DNA of 64,000 nt from Bradyrhizobium sp. CCGB12 (GCF_024199845.1 NZ_JANADO010000001.1:3038001-3102000); one strand, 5' to 3'. Shown: positions 15,580 through 25,191, counted from the stretch's first letter. Numbers and translations are program-made. Notes: generated by a model from the letters alone, not told the origin.

Positions 15580-17502
15580 TCAATTCGCCTGCAGCATGAA
15601 CCTGTCGAAGTACGACGCAAGCGCAGCAAAATCATCGAGCGGCAGCACGGTCGCGACGTACTGGTCCGGCCGCACCACGACCATGCAGCCGGCTCTCCGG
15701 TCGATACCGCGCATTGCGAAGACGTCGTGACCGCTCTTGAGGTCCGGACAAAACATCTTCTCGTAATCGATCAGACCATGGCGGCCCTTGCGCGGGAGTA
15801 GCAGCGACGGCATCGCTTCGACGGCAAGCTCGCGATGATCCTGCTGGAAGACTGTGCGCAGGTCGATCACGCTGTCGATGTCGGCGCCCGCGGAGGTATG
15901 GCGCTTGATCGGAGACTCCTTGGCTTCAGTGAGGAAATTGCACAAGGCGCGAATGGCCGAGCCGGCGGCGGCAGGATCTTCCGCGGGCGAAAACGCGTAG
16001 ATGCGGAAGCGGCCATCGGCCTGCGCCGCGTGGCCGAGATGCACCGGCTTGGCATCTGCCAGCCGGATCACCGGCGTGGAATGGAAGCGCTTGCCGATGA
16101 CAAGGCCTTCCGCGAGATGCTGATGGGAGGACGCACCCGTGAGAACCGACGGACAGTAATGCGTCGCAGTACCGGCGGTATAGCGGCCGTGCCTGACGAA
16201 ATAGTCCTGCGTCTTGGCGGCGTCGCCGCCGCCGGCCTTCGCGGCGGAAGCGAGGATCCCCGCCCATTCGCGATCGAAGTCGATCAGCTCCCTCGCAACC
16301 GCCTGGCGTTCGGCCGAATAGGAATGCAGCAGGCTCGGCGCACACTGCCTGCGCAGGACAGCGGCGAGCTTCCAGCCGAGATTGAATGCATCCTGCATCG
16401 AGACGTTCATGCCCTGCCCCGCCTTCGGGCTGTGGGTGTGGCAGGCATCACCCGCTATGAAGATGCGCGGCAGGCGGGTCGCGACGTCAGGCTCCGGCAC
16501 GTCGTCGAACTTGTCGGTGAGACGCTGGCCGATCTCGTAGACCGACCACCAGGCGATCTCCTTCACGTCGAGCGTATGCGGCTTCAAGATCCGCCGCGCC
16601 TTGGCGATCACGTCATCGGCGGTGATGTTGCGGCTCGCGACGCGCTCGCCGACATCGAGCTTTGCGAGCTCGACATAAAGGCGGACCATGTAACCGCCCT
16701 CGCGCGGAATGATCAGCAGGCTGCCGTCCTTGGCGGACTGGATCAGCGACTTGAAGCGGATGTCCGGGAAGTCTGTCACCGCCAGCACGTCCATCACACC
16801 CCAGGCGTGGTTGGCGGAATCGCCGTGCAGCTCGCGACCGATCGATCTGCGCACCGTGCTGCGCGCGCCGTCGCAGCCGACGACATAACGAGCCTTGATC
16901 GTCTCGACCCTGCCCTCGCCTCCGGCATCGACGCGCTCGAGGCGCACCGTCACGGCGTGATCGGCGGGACCGGCAACCGGATCGACATGGAGATCAAGCA
17001 CGCGCCGGCCGTAATACGGATCGAGCTTGGCCGGCGATTTGCGCATGATGTCGAGAAAGCCGTCATGAATGCGCGCCTGGTTGAGGATGACATGCGGGAA
17101 TTCCGACAGCCCGTCTTCGACGTCCTGCACCCGGCCGCTGCGGACGATGGTCTCCGGCGCCGCTTCATCCGGCTTCCAGAAGGTCGTCTCATTGACCCAA
17201 TAAGCCTCCTTCAGCACGCGCTCGCTGAAGCCAAAGGCGTGAAACATCTCCATGGTGCGGCAGGCGATGCCGTCGGCCTGCCCGACCAGCAGGCGGCCCG
17301 GCTTCTGCTCGACGATGCAGGTCTTGATATCAGGGAATTGCGCGAGCTGGGCTGCAAGCGTCAGGCCGGCGGGCCCGCAGCCGACGATGAGGATGTCGAC
17401 CTCTTCGGGCACGGCGCCCGCAGCACCCGAGGCCTGAGCGCGCTCGGCAGGATCCGCAATCTCGGGATCGCCCGGCCGAAATCCATTCAGATGGAACTGC
17501 AT
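15580..17502 (-). CDS. FAD-dependent aromatic monooxygenase (phenol/3-hydroxybenzoate hydroxylase type)
   Basis: 640 residues. Features of group A flavin hydroxylases: the Rossmann motif VGCGPAGLTLAAQ near residue 40, the internal VGCDGARSTVRRSIG and the FAD ribityl-binding GDACHTHSPKAGQGMN. The extra C-terminal about 180 residues correspond to the thioredoxin-like domain of phenol 2-monooxygenase and 3-hydroxybenzoate 4-hydroxylase. It should hydroxylate a phenolic ring using NAD(P)H and oxygen; the exact substrate is unknown. The start at 17502 (MQFHLNG) matches relatives and follows a clear promoter. Divergent from a MarR regulator. Confidence 0.85.
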   Translation of the reverse strand: MQFHLNGFRPGDPEIADPAERAQASGAAGAVPEEVDILIVGCGPAGLTLAAQLAQFPDIKTCIVEQKPGRLLVGQADGIACRTMEMFHAFGFSERVLKEAYWVNETTFWKPDEAAPETIVRSGRVQDVEDGLSEFPHVILNQARIHDGFLDIMRKSPAKLDPYYGRRVLDLHVDPVAGPADHAVTVRLERVDAGGEGRVETIKARYVVGCDGARSTVRRSIGRELHGDSANHAWGVMDVLAVTDFPDIRFKSLIQSAKDGSLLIIPREGGYMVRLYVELAKLDVGERVASRNITADDVIAKARRILKPHTLDVKEIAWWSVYEIGQRLTDKFDDVPEPDVATRLPRIFIAGDACHTHSPKAGQGMNVSMQDAFNLGWKLAAVLRRQCAPSLLHSYSAERQAVARELIDFDREWAGILASAAKAGGGDAAKTQDYFVRHGRYTAGTATHYCPSVLTGASSHQHLAEGLVIGKRFHSTPVIRLADAKPVHLGHAAQADGRFRIYAFSPAEDPAAAGSAIRALCNFLTEAKESPIKRHTSAGADIDSVIDLRTVFQQDHRELAVEAMPSLLLPRKGRHGLIDYEKMFCPDLKSGHDVFAMRGIDRRAGCMVVVRPDQYVATVLPLDDFAALASYFDRFMLQAN

Positions 17503-17541
17503 GAGCACCTCTCCCGCCAAATTTCTGTTTGGATATTGCTC

Positions 17542-17570
17542 AGTATGCTGACTATCAGTATACTTGTCAA
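17542..17570 (-). promoter_or_regulatory. Promoter of the monooxygenase overlapped by a MarR-type operator
   Basis: On the minus strand a -35 box TTGACA (17565-17570) and a -10 box CATACT (17542-17547) are separated by exactly 17 bp. Across them lies a 21-bp interrupted palindrome (17543-17563) with arms GTATnCTGA and TCAGnATAC. A dimer bound there would block the -10 region, so repression by the divergent MarR protein is expected. Confidence 0.7.
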
Positions 17571-17606
17571 CGATCCGCACCGTCCCTGCCCCAAACGGAG
17601 AATTCG

Positions 17607-18071
17607 GTGAAAGACAATAACGACATGCCCGGGCATCTGGCGCGCCGGTTCCAGCAGATCGCGGTCGCGGTGTTCCTGGCTGAAGTCGGAGATGCCGGCT
17701 TCGATCTCACGCCGGTACAATATGCCGCGCTCGCGACCATCAAGGCCAATCCGGGACTCGACCAGGTGACGCTTGCAGGATTGATCGCCTACGACCGCAC
17801 CACCATCACCGGCGTGATCGATCGCCTGGTGCAGAAGGGCCTTGTCGAACGGCGCGCTTCCAGCCGAGACCGCCGCGCACGGGAGCTCGAGACCACCGAC
17901 GAAGGGCGGCGCACGCTGCGCAGGATCACGCCAGCCGTCGAGTCCGCGCAGCGCGTCCTGCTGCGAGGACTGAGCGCAAAGGAAGGCGAGGAATTGATGC
18001 GGTTGCTGCGCAAGGCGATTGCCGCCGGCAATGAGCTCAGCCGCGCACCGCTGCGCGAGGCGCAGGCGTAG
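17607..18071 (+). CDS. MarR-family transcriptional regulator
   Basis: 154 residues from a GTG start at 17607 with GGAG six bases upstream; the frame further upstream overlaps the operator and is not used. The winged helix is evident: VTLAGLIAYDRTTITGVIDRLVQKGLVERRASSRDRRARELETTDEG, with the basic wing RRASSRDRRA. MarR proteins of this kind repress aromatic degradation genes until a phenolic ligand binds. Divergent placement and the palindrome in the neighbour's promoter point to control of the flavin monooxygenase. Confidence 0.85.
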   Translation: MKDNNDMPGHLARRFQQIAVAVFLAEVGDAGFDLTPVQYAALATIKANPGLDQVTLAGLIAYDRTTITGVIDRLVQKGLVERRASSRDRRARELETTDEGRRTLRRITPAVESAQRVLLRGLSAKEGEELMRLLRKAIAAGNELSRAPLREAQA

Positions 18072-18192
18072 CTTCGGATGGTTTGTCCGTAATTGCCGCA
18101 AGATCGCGAAACCTGGAACTAACCTTCGGCTGCTACGCTCGGCTCCATTCGGCGCTTAACGCGCGATTAACTTTGCGGTTGGGGAGATCAGG

Positions 18193-18624
18193 ATGTTCAG
18201 GTTCGTCATTGCGGCCGCGGCGATCGCGCTCTCGACCGGTCATGCGCTCGCAAACGGCCATGGCGGCGGCGACCCTCCTCCACCGAAACCCGAGGCGCAG
18301 ACCGCACCGGCAAAGGTGATCCTGACCAAGCAGGGCCCCAAGCTCGTCGATCTCAAGGGTATGACGCTCTATTATTACGAGTACGACACCACCGGTAAGA
18401 CGTCGAACTGCAACGGCAAGTGCACCGAGAGCTGGGTGCCCCTGGCTGCAACCGCCGACGCCAGAGCCGTTGGCGACTTTACCGTCATCAACCGCGACGA
18501 CGGCAGCAAGATGTGGGCGTACCGCTATCGCCCGCTCTACACCTCGCCCGCCGACAAGGCGCCCGGCGATGCCAACGGCAATGCCATGACGCTGCAATGG
18601 CGCGTCGCGCGGCCTGCCGATTAG
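18193..18624 (+). CDS. Exported COG4315-type repeat protein
   Basis: 143 residues. Signal peptide MFRFVIAAAAIALSTGHALA, a P/K-rich spacer, then the secreted-repeat fold seen in COG4315 predicted lipoproteins: GMTLYYYEYDTTGKTSNCNGKCTESWVPL, with the conserved paired cysteines CNGKC and the tryptophan, followed by GSKMWAYRYRPLYT. Function of this family is not established. Monocistronic by position. Confidence 0.7.
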   Translation: MFRFVIAAAAIALSTGHALANGHGGGDPPPPKPEAQTAPAKVILTKQGPKLVDLKGMTLYYYEYDTTGKTSNCNGKCTESWVPLAATADARAVGDFTVINRDDGSKMWAYRYRPLYTSPADKAPGDANGNAMTLQWRVARPAD

Positions 18625-18679
18625 GGCGAGATCCGTGCGCCGCGGATGCCGGATAGATTGACGCTCGAGTGAGCTTTCC

Positions 18680-19333
18680 TCAGCCGCGCCAGCGCGCACC
18701 CGTCTCGGCCTGCGCGTTCTGCCCGGGCGGCAGCACCACGACCACCGAATTGAGCTTCACCCGGTCATAGAGATCGATGACGTCCTCGTTGCGCATCCGG
18801 ATGCAGCCCGACGAGATCGCCTGCCCGATATATTCGGGCTGGTTGGTGCCATGGATGCGGTAGAGCGTGTCCTTGTTGCCGGCATAGAGATAGATGCCCC
18901 GTGCACCCAGCGGATTGGCGGGACCACCGGCAACGCGCGCCGGATACGGGCCGAGCCGCGCCTGGATCTCCGCAGTCGGCACCCAGTCCGGCCATTCCGC
19001 CAGCCGGCCGACGCGCGCGACGCCGGAGAACGCCATGGCTTCCTCGCCGACCGCGACGCCGTAGCGGATCGCCTTGCCCCCGGGCAGCACGAAATAGAGG
19101 TAGCGCGCATCGGTATCGACCAGGATCGTGCCCGGCTGCTCCTTGCGCTGGTAATCGACGATGTGACGCAGATATTGCTCAGGCACGTTCGCCTGCGCAT
19201 ACGGTTTATGTGCGAGCAACTGCCGGTCGCGCGGCGTCATGCTCGCATCCGTCGATGGCGAAAGCGTCGTCTGCATGCAGCCGCCGAGCGGCAGCAGAGC
19301 CGCGACGAACAAAATGAATAAAGATCTTGGCAC
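18680..19333 (-). CDS. L,D-transpeptidase (YkuD-type) lipoprotein
   Basis: 217 residues from a GTG start at 19333 with a G-rich Shine-Dalgarno; an ATG 41 codons upstream gives an unlikely N-terminus. The signal ends in a lipobox (LLPLGGC, lipidated Cys at about residue 19). The YkuD catalytic signature is HGTNQPEYIGQAISSGCIRM, with the nucleophilic Cys in SGCIRM. Such enzymes form 3-3 crosslinks in peptidoglycan or attach proteins to it, and act in the periplasm. Confidence 0.88.
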   Translation of the reverse strand: MPRSLFILFVAALLPLGGCMQTTLSPSTDASMTPRDRQLLAHKPYAQANVPEQYLRHIVDYQRKEQPGTILVDTDARYLYFVLPGGKAIRYGVAVGEEAMAFSGVARVGRLAEWPDWVPTAEIQARLGPYPARVAGGPANPLGARGIYLYAGNKDTLYRIHGTNQPEYIGQAISSGCIRMRNEDVIDLYDRVKLNSVVVVLPPGQNAQAETGARWRG

Positions 19334-19606
19334 CACCGGCCCCCCGATAGCGGATAGCAACGCCACCCAGCCCCACCAGATGCTGCCTAAATCGTGCTGA
19401 AAACAAGGCGGCGCGGAACACGTGCGCGTGTTTGATAAAACGGGTTCCATCACCACAAACGGCGGTGAAGCGTCGCATCATCTCCATCCCCTCGCCTTGC
19501 TTTGGTCAAACCCGGCTGGACTCGTGGGTCATCGCGCCCGGGGATGGGCTCACCTCAACAGATCGCTCGCGCCAATGCGGACGACGAAGGCTTCAAGGGA
19601 GCTGCG

Positions 19607-20674
19607 ATGCTCGCAACGCTGAACAGCAAGCAAATCGTCGATGAGATCGTGAAGGACACGATCAAGGATAACGATCCGCACGACGCGGTTCAGATTTCGC
19701 CCGACATCGTGCCGCTCGCGCGTCCCATCAGCGTTGCTCCCGCGTTGGTGCCGGAGGTCAGGACCCGTCCGGAGCCGAAATTCGCACCGGGGCCCAGAAT
19801 CAATCTGGAGCCGAAATTCGCCCCCGTCGCGGAGCCGGAGGCGGCAGCGCCTTCGGTCGACACGGCCGTCCGCGTCGCGGCGAGCGACGGTCTCGGCCGG
19901 CAGAAGCGATCCTCCATCGGCAAGTGGCTGCGCGGTGCATTCGTCATGTTTCTGCTCGCGGGCGCCAGCGCGGCTGCCACGATCGGCTGGGAGAAGCACG
20001 GCGACACCGCAAAGCAAATGCTCGCCGAATGGAAGCCTATGTTGGAGTCGCTGGCGCCGCTGATCCCTGCGACATCGCAGACAGCGCCCGTCGCCACGGC
20101 GGAGGCCGCCGCCCCTCCTGTGGCGCCAGCGGTCACCGAGCAAACGCCGGATCAACCAGCGCCACCGCCTCCGGCTCAAGCCGCCGCCGTACCAGCTCAA
20201 GCCGTCGCTCCACCTCAAGCCGCCGCGCCAACTCAAGCCGCCGCGGTCGCACCCGCAGCAACGCAACCTGAGCCGGCGCAATCGATGCAGTCGATGACGA
20301 ACGATCTCGCCGCGATGGCGCAGCAGATCGAGCAGCTCAAGGCCAACATCGCCGAGCTGAAGGCCGGACAGGAGCAGATGGCGCGCGAAATGGCGAAGCC
20401 GCCCGCGCCGCAGCCGGTGGCTGCTGACACCAAGCCGGTCGAACCGCGCGCGCGCGCTGCTGCGCTCCCGCCGCGGCCTGCAGCGCCGCCCGCTCGCAAG
20501 CCCAAGCCGGCCGTAACGCGCACCTACATGCCAGCCTATTCGCCGGCGCCGCTCGCACCTCCGCCGCCATCGCAGGCTGCTGCAGTCCCGCCGCCAGCTC
20601 CGCCGATTGCAACGACGCAAGCCGTTGCCGATGACGACGGACCCATCGTGCGTCCGCCAATGCCGCTGCGCTAG
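19607..20674 (+). CDS. Membrane protein with proline/alanine-rich periplasmic region
   Basis: 355 residues from ATG 19607 (AAGGGAG upstream). A cytoplasmic N-terminal about 105 residues is followed by one transmembrane helix ([22 protein letters not shown]). Beyond it come an A/P/Q-rich linker with repeated QAAA units, a predicted coiled coil around MTNDLAAMAQQIEQLKANIA, and another P-rich tail. The architecture suggests a periplasm-spanning structural protein, but no domain is recognised. A hairpin terminator follows at 20761. Confidence 0.65.
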   Translation: MLATLNSKQIVDEIVKDTIKDNDPHDAVQISPDIVPLARPISVAPALVPEVRTRPEPKFAPGPRINLEPKFAPVAEPEAAAPSVDTAVRVAASDGLGRQKRSSIGKWLRGAFVMFLLAGASAAATIGWEKHGDTAKQMLAEWKPMLESLAPLIPATSQTAPVATAEAAAPPVAPAVTEQTPDQPAPPPPAQAAAVPAQAVAPPQAAAPTQAAAVAPAATQPEPAQSMQSMTNDLAAMAQQIEQLKANIAELKAGQEQMAREMAKPPAPQPVAADTKPVEPRARAAALPPRPAAPPARKPKPAVTRTYMPAYSPAPLAPPPPSQAAAVPPPAPPIATTQAVADDDGPIVRPPMPLR

Positions 20675-20760
20675 CGCAACGTCGCATACGCTGTCCGAGT
20701 CGGTGTGGCGCGTTGAGTCCGGGCAATTACGGGAAGCGATGCTTTGGTCGTCTTCCGCTC

Positions 20761-20802
20761 AAGAGAAAAGGCCGTCGGGATCTATGCCGCCGGCCTTCTC
20801 TT
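20761..20802 (+). terminator. Probable intrinsic terminator
   Basis: GAGAAAAGGCCG (20763-20774) pairs with CGGCCTTCTC (20791-20800) leaving a small bulge, followed by TT. It lies 87 bp after the membrane-protein stop. The rest of the 366-bp gap to 21041 shows no gene; its AT-rich end probably carries the promoter of the DUF6894 gene. Confidence 0.5.
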
Positions 20803-21040
20803 GCAACTGCCGGTTCCCGGAGCCCGGTTCTGTTGCAATTCCATGCTTTATGATTGCGCCGCATATTTAATAAACTCTTAATGGACCCACATGCTGCACA
20901 TCATTTCTGCGCCATAAGCACAGAGATTGCGCGAGCTGTTTATTCGATAACGATCGACTCAGTGGTACCATCCCGGATGTGTCGAGACTTTCCATTGAAG
21001 ACTTGTTTTTCAAACTTGGGTCGTCACACGGGGAATTCTG

Positions 21041-21271
21041 ATGCCGTACTACTCCTTCGATCTTGTGGTTGGTGAAGAGTTCAAGAACCAGGGCGGAATC
21101 ATCCTCGAAGACATCGAGGTCGCCTCCGATCGCGCCGATCAATTGGCCACGGAGCTGTCGCAGGTGAAGCCAGAGCTCCACCAGAAGGGATGCTCGGTGC
21201 GCGTCACCGATCGCGATGACAACGAGGTCTATCGCACGCCGCTCGATCCCGTGCCGGCTTGGCGGCGCTAG
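21041..21271 (+). CDS. DUF6894-family small protein
   Basis: 76 residues, soluble. The pattern PYYSFDLVVGEEFKNQGGIIL...DIEVASDRADQLATELSQVKPE...CSVRVTDRDDNEVYRTPLD fits the small alpha/beta DUF6894 proteins that are multiplied in Bradyrhizobium genomes. Function unknown. Its stop codon abuts the stop codon of the convergent SDR gene without a gap. Confidence 0.65.
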   Translation: MPYYSFDLVVGEEFKNQGGIILEDIEVASDRADQLATELSQVKPELHQKGCSVRVTDRDDNEVYRTPLDPVPAWRR

Positions 21272-22057
21272 CTACTCGCCGAGCACTGGCGGTTCGAACC
21301 AGTTCGTCAGCGACAATCCGCCGTCGACGACGAAAGCTGCGCCGGTGACGTAAGCGGATAGCTTGTTCGACAAGACGGTGAGCGCCATCGGCGCGAGGTC
21401 GTCGGCCTCGCCGAGACGCCCGAGCGGAATGTGCCGCGCCAGCGAGGCATCCGCGACGAACCCGCCGGCCGCGATCGCGCCGGGCACCAGCGCATTGACT
21501 CGGATGTCGTGGCGGCCGAACGTCTTGGCGAGCTCCTTCACCAACATTGCCATGCCCGCCTTTGCCGTCGAGTAATGCGGAAGATTGCGCGGCGTGCCAG
21601 CATGAAGCGAGGTGAGAAACAGGAACGAGCCCGGCCGCTTCGCCGCGATCAGCCGTTTCGCGATCTCGCGCGCCAGATGAAAGCCGGCGTCGAGATTGAC
21701 GGCGTGCATCTCCTGCCATGTCCTGCGATCGACCGCGAGCGCATGATCGGCCTCTCGCCGCGGCGGTGACGCGCTGTGGACGAAATGCGTGACGTCCCCG
21801 AGTGCCGCCTGTGCGGCGGCCAGCAGCTCGTCGCATGCTTCGAGCCTGGCGAGGTCACCGATCCAGGGCAGCGCCAGCTCGGGCCTCTTGCTCGCGCTGA
21901 TCGCCGTCCCCACCCGCTCGCCACTGATATCGGCGAACACGGTGCGGACGCCTTCGCCGACCAGGGCTTGCGCGATCGCGCGGCCAATGCCGTTGCCCGC
22001 GCCGGTGACGAGCGCGGTGTCGCGTACGGGATCGAATGGCGTGCTAAACAGGCTCAT
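21272..22057 (-). CDS. Short-chain dehydrogenase/reductase
   Basis: 261 residues, classical SDR. Cofactor-binding TGAGNGIGRAIAQAL near the N-terminus, an NNAG-like position replaced by HSASPP, catalytic Ser/Tyr/Lys in FLTSLHAGTPRNLPHYSTAKAGM (YxxxK), and the C-terminal GAAFVVDGGLS. An acidic residue after strand 2 (VFADISGER) suggests preference for NAD(H). Substrate unknown. Confidence 0.85.
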   Translation of the reverse strand: MSLFSTPFDPVRDTALVTGAGNGIGRAIAQALVGEGVRTVFADISGERVGTAISASKRPELALPWIGDLARLEACDELLAAAQAALGDVTHFVHSASPPRREADHALAVDRRTWQEMHAVNLDAGFHLAREIAKRLIAAKRPGSFLFLTSLHAGTPRNLPHYSTAKAGMAMLVKELAKTFGRHDIRVNALVPGAIAAGGFVADASLARHIPLGRLGEADDLAPMALTVLSNKLSAYVTGAAFVVDGGLSLTNWFEPPVLGE

Positions 22058-22185
22058 GTCGTGCTCCGAAACCGGGAAGTGCGTAGGTTAGCGCACCGTA
22101 CGGAGGGGCGACAATTGCGCCCCGGTCCCATTGCAGAGCGGCGCGCCGGACGCTAGCCTCTCAAAAAACGGAGGAGATACCAAGG

Positions 22186-22578
22186 ATGCGCACCGGTTTT
22201 CTGATGGCGGGCCTGCTGCTGCTGACCGCGCCGGCCCTGGCGGGCGACGCGCCGCCGCGGTCGATCTATGTGACGATGGTCTTGCAGGCTTTTGCCGCCA
22301 AGGTCGAGTGCCCCAACACGGATCTCGCCTATCAGGACCTCGTGCAGAGGGCGCAGCAGATGCATCTTCCCGACGGCACCACCGAGAAGGCGCGCAAGGC
22401 GATCGCCTGGATGCACACCGGCGGCAAGATGGGTGAGAAGCAGGACGACGATCTGATGGCCGAGGTCGCAGTCGCGACCCAGGCGACCGACATGGACCAG
22501 CGCCGCCTCGGCATGTCCGGCTGGTGCGAGGCCCAGAAGACCAACCTCGCCGGCCTGATCCGCGCCAAGGGCGGCTGA
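22186..22578 (+). CDS. Exported hypothetical protein
   Basis: 130 residues with signal peptide MRTGFLMAGLLLLTAPALAG. The mature domain is helical with two cysteines (VECPN and GWCEA) that may form a disulfide. Conserved-looking segment MDQRRLGMSGWCEAQKTNLAGLI near the C-terminus. No family recognised; periplasmic location inferred. Confidence 0.6.
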   Translation: MRTGFLMAGLLLLTAPALAGDAPPRSIYVTMVLQAFAAKVECPNTDLAYQDLVQRAQQMHLPDGTTEKARKAIAWMHTGGKMGEKQDDDLMAEVAVATQATDMDQRRLGMSGWCEAQKTNLAGLIRAKGG

Positions 22579-22686
22579 CAGGGCGGCTCCCGCAGCGTTA
22601 AGCACGCCGCGCCGGAACCTCTGCGCCGGCCAATATTCGTCACATTTCTCTTGAGCATGCGGGCGTCTTCGAACGGGAGAAGTCCA

Positions 22687-22938
22687 ATGCGGATTGCTCA
22701 TGTCATTTTCGCCGCTGCGCTCGCGACGAGCGCAGCGCTCGCCGCCCCGGCTTTGGCGAAGAATTCCAATGCCCAGAAGGGCGAGGATAAGTCGGCCTCG
22801 TCATCATCGTGCAGCGCCTATCAGCAGGCGCCGGATGGATCATGGGAGCAGCTGCCCTGCAAGGAGACGGGCGAGCGCGGCCAACCGCAGACGCAACACA
22901 AGTCTGGCAGCCAGGGCAGCGATCAGGGTGAGCGCTGA
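22687..22938 (+). CDS. Small exported hypothetical protein
   Basis: 83 residues from ATG 22687. Signal peptide MRIAHVIFAAALATSAALA then a polar, Ser/Lys/Gln-rich mature part with two Cys (SSCSAYQQ and LPCKETGE) that probably pair; the segment APDGSWEQLPCKE recurs in small rhizobial secreted proteins. GGGAGAAG precedes the start. Confidence 0.6.
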   Translation: MRIAHVIFAAALATSAALAAPALAKNSNAQKGEDKSASSSSCSAYQQAPDGSWEQLPCKETGERGQPQTQHKSGSQGSDQGER

Positions 22939-23022
22939 CCATCCGTCTTCAACAAGGGAACCCGCCGGCTCCAGCCGAGTTGAGCCGGCGGCTTGCCGCG
23001 GTGGGGTGCTCACCAAAATACC

Positions 23023-25185
23023 GTGGGCAGCGCCAAGGAGCGGCCCCTGGAAACACAAACCCTGCGAACGTACGTGGCTTCGACCGAGCTTGCGGACCTG
23101 CAGCGCCGTCTGAAGGCGCTCGAGGACGAAAACGCGCAGCTCAAGGCGCTCGGGATGGCCGATCAGACCGGGCGCCGCAGGGCGGAAACCGCGCTTGCCG
23201 AGAGCGAGGAGCGTTACCGGACACTGTTCAACTCGATCGACGAAGGCTTTTGCATCATCGAATTCCTCGACGGCCCGCATGGGCCGCTCAGCGACTACAT
23301 CCATGTCGAAGCCAATCCCGCCTACACCCAGCATGCCGGCATTCCCGATGTGGTCGGCCAGAAGGTTCGCGAGATGGTCCCCGGCGAGGCCGACGGCTGG
23401 GTCGAGCTCTATGGGAGTGTGCTGCGGACCGGCCGGCCGATCCGCTTCGAACGCGAGCTGATCGCGACCGGCCGCTATCTCGAACTGGCCGCCTTCCGCG
23501 TCGAGCCTGCCAGCCGCAAGCAGGTTGCCGTGCTGTTCCAGGACATCACGGCGCGCAAGCGCACGGAGCAAGAACTCCAACGTCTCAACGAGACCCTCGA
23601 AGCCCGGGTGGTCGCCGCCATTGCCGAACGCAACGTGCTTGCCGACATCGTCGAGGGCACGGATGCCTTCGTCCAGGTCGTCGATTCGAACTTCCGCTGG
23701 CTTGCGATCAACGGCGCCTCGGCCCGAGAATTTCACCGTATCTACGGCATCTTGCCGAAGGTTGGTGACAACATGCTGAAGCTGCTTGAAGGTCAACCCG
23801 AGCATCGGGACGCCGTCCGCGCCGTCTGGTCAAGAGCCCTCGCTGGCGAGGCATTCGTCGAGATCGCCGAATTCGGCCAGCCCGGACGGTCCCGCCGCTT
23901 CTACGAGATGCGGTTCAACTGTCTGCGTGACGGCAGCGGCCAGCTGCTTGGCGCCTACCAGTTCTCCTATGACGTCACCGACCGGCTGAAGGAGCAGGAA
24001 CGGCTGCGCGAGGCCGAGGAGGCGCTGCGACAATCGCAGAAGATGGAGGCGGTCGGGCAGCTCACCGGCGGCATCGCGCACGACTTCAACAATCTGCTGA
24101 CGGGAATCATCGGCTCGCTGGAATTGTTGCAGACGCGCCTCGGCCAGGGCCGCGTCAAGGATATCGACCGCTACGTCACCGCGGCGCAAGGCGCCGCCAA
24201 GCGTGCCGCGGCGCTGACGCACCGGCTGCTGGCCTTCTCGCGGCGGCAGACGCTCGATCCCAGGCCGACCGACCTGAACCGCCTCGTGATGGGCATGGAG
24301 GAGCTGATCCGTCGCACGGTCGGTCCGGAGATCACGCTGGAGGTGGTCGCCGCCGGCGGCCTGTGGCCGACGCTGATCGATGCCTCCCAGCTCGAAAATG
24401 CCCTGCTCAACCTCTGCATCAACGCCCGTGACGCGATGCCCGGCGGCGGCCGGTTGACGATCGAGACCGCCAACCGCTGGCTCGACGCGCACGGTGCCGG
24501 CGAACGCGATCTCGAGCCGGGCCAGTATGTCTCGCTCTGTGTCACCGATACCGGCGCCGGCATGACGGCCGACGTGATCGAGCGGGCCTTCGATCCGTTC
24601 TTCACGACCAAGCCGATCGGCCAGGGCACCGGCCTCGGGCTCTCCATGGTCTACGGCTTCGTGCGCCAGTCTGGCGGCCAGGTCCGGATTTATTCCGAGG
24701 TCGGCCAGGGCACGACCATGTGCCTCTATTTGCCGCGGCATTATGCCAAGGAGGCTGACAGGCCGTCGGCGTCGGCGACCAGGACCGCGCCGCGTCCGCA
24801 GGCGAGCCACACCATCCTGATCGTCGACGACGAACCGTCGATCCGCATGCTCTTGACGGACGCGCTGGAGGAGATTGGCTTCAACGTGCTTGAAGCGCAT
24901 GACGGGCCGACCGGGCTGAACATCCTGCAATCGGACGCGACCATCGACCTGCTGGTGACCGATGTCGGCCTGCCTGGCGGCATGAACGGGCGTCAGCTCG
25001 CGGACGCCGCGCGCACGACGCGGCCCGCACTGAAGGTGCTGTTCATCACCGGTTACGCGGAAAACGCCATCATCGGCAATGGGCAGCTCGCCCCTGACAT
25101 GCAGGTGCTGACGAAGCCCTTCGTGGTCGAGACGCTGGCAAGCCGCGTTCTCGACATGATCAGGGATGGAACCGGACGGAGCTGA
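23023..25185 (+). CDS. Hybrid PAS histidine kinase with C-terminal receiver
   Basis: 720 residues from the GTG at 23023; TTG 22993 and CTG 23047 (which has the best Shine-Dalgarno, AAGGAG) are alternatives. Order of parts: N-terminal coiled coil (TELADLQRRLKALEDEN), PAS about 70-175, PAS about 205-320, HisKA with the phospho-acceptor in GGIAHDFNNLLTGI, HATPase with N-box LCINARDAMPGG, G1 DTGAGM and G2 GTGLGLS, then a receiver at about 595-715 with phospho-acceptor Asp in LLVTDVGLPGG and Lys in VLTKPF. No membrane helix, so cytoplasmic sensing. The output partner is not adjacent. Confidence 0.85.
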   Translation: MGSAKERPLETQTLRTYVASTELADLQRRLKALEDENAQLKALGMADQTGRRRAETALAESEERYRTLFNSIDEGFCIIEFLDGPHGPLSDYIHVEANPAYTQHAGIPDVVGQKVREMVPGEADGWVELYGSVLRTGRPIRFERELIATGRYLELAAFRVEPASRKQVAVLFQDITARKRTEQELQRLNETLEARVVAAIAERNVLADIVEGTDAFVQVVDSNFRWLAINGASAREFHRIYGILPKVGDNMLKLLEGQPEHRDAVRAVWSRALAGEAFVEIAEFGQPGRSRRFYEMRFNCLRDGSGQLLGAYQFSYDVTDRLKEQERLREAEEALRQSQKMEAVGQLTGGIAHDFNNLLTGIIGSLELLQTRLGQGRVKDIDRYVTAAQGAAKRAAALTHRLLAFSRRQTLDPRPTDLNRLVMGMEELIRRTVGPEITLEVVAAGGLWPTLIDASQLENALLNLCINARDAMPGGGRLTIETANRWLDAHGAGERDLEPGQYVSLCVTDTGAGMTADVIERAFDPFFTTKPIGQGTGLGLSMVYGFVRQSGGQVRIYSEVGQGTTMCLYLPRHYAKEADRPSASATRTAPRPQASHTILIVDDEPSIRMLLTDALEEIGFNVLEAHDGPTGLNILQSDATIDLLVTDVGLPGGMNGRQLADAARTTRPALKVLFITGYAENAIIGNGQLAPDMQVLTKPFVVETLASRVLDMIRDGTGRS

Positions 25186-25191
25186 TCCCGA

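Noticed and set aside
15835..17610. 591-codon plus-strand frame opposite the monooxygenase
   Set aside because: The minus strand encodes a flavin hydroxylase with FAD motifs; the plus frame has no domain pattern.
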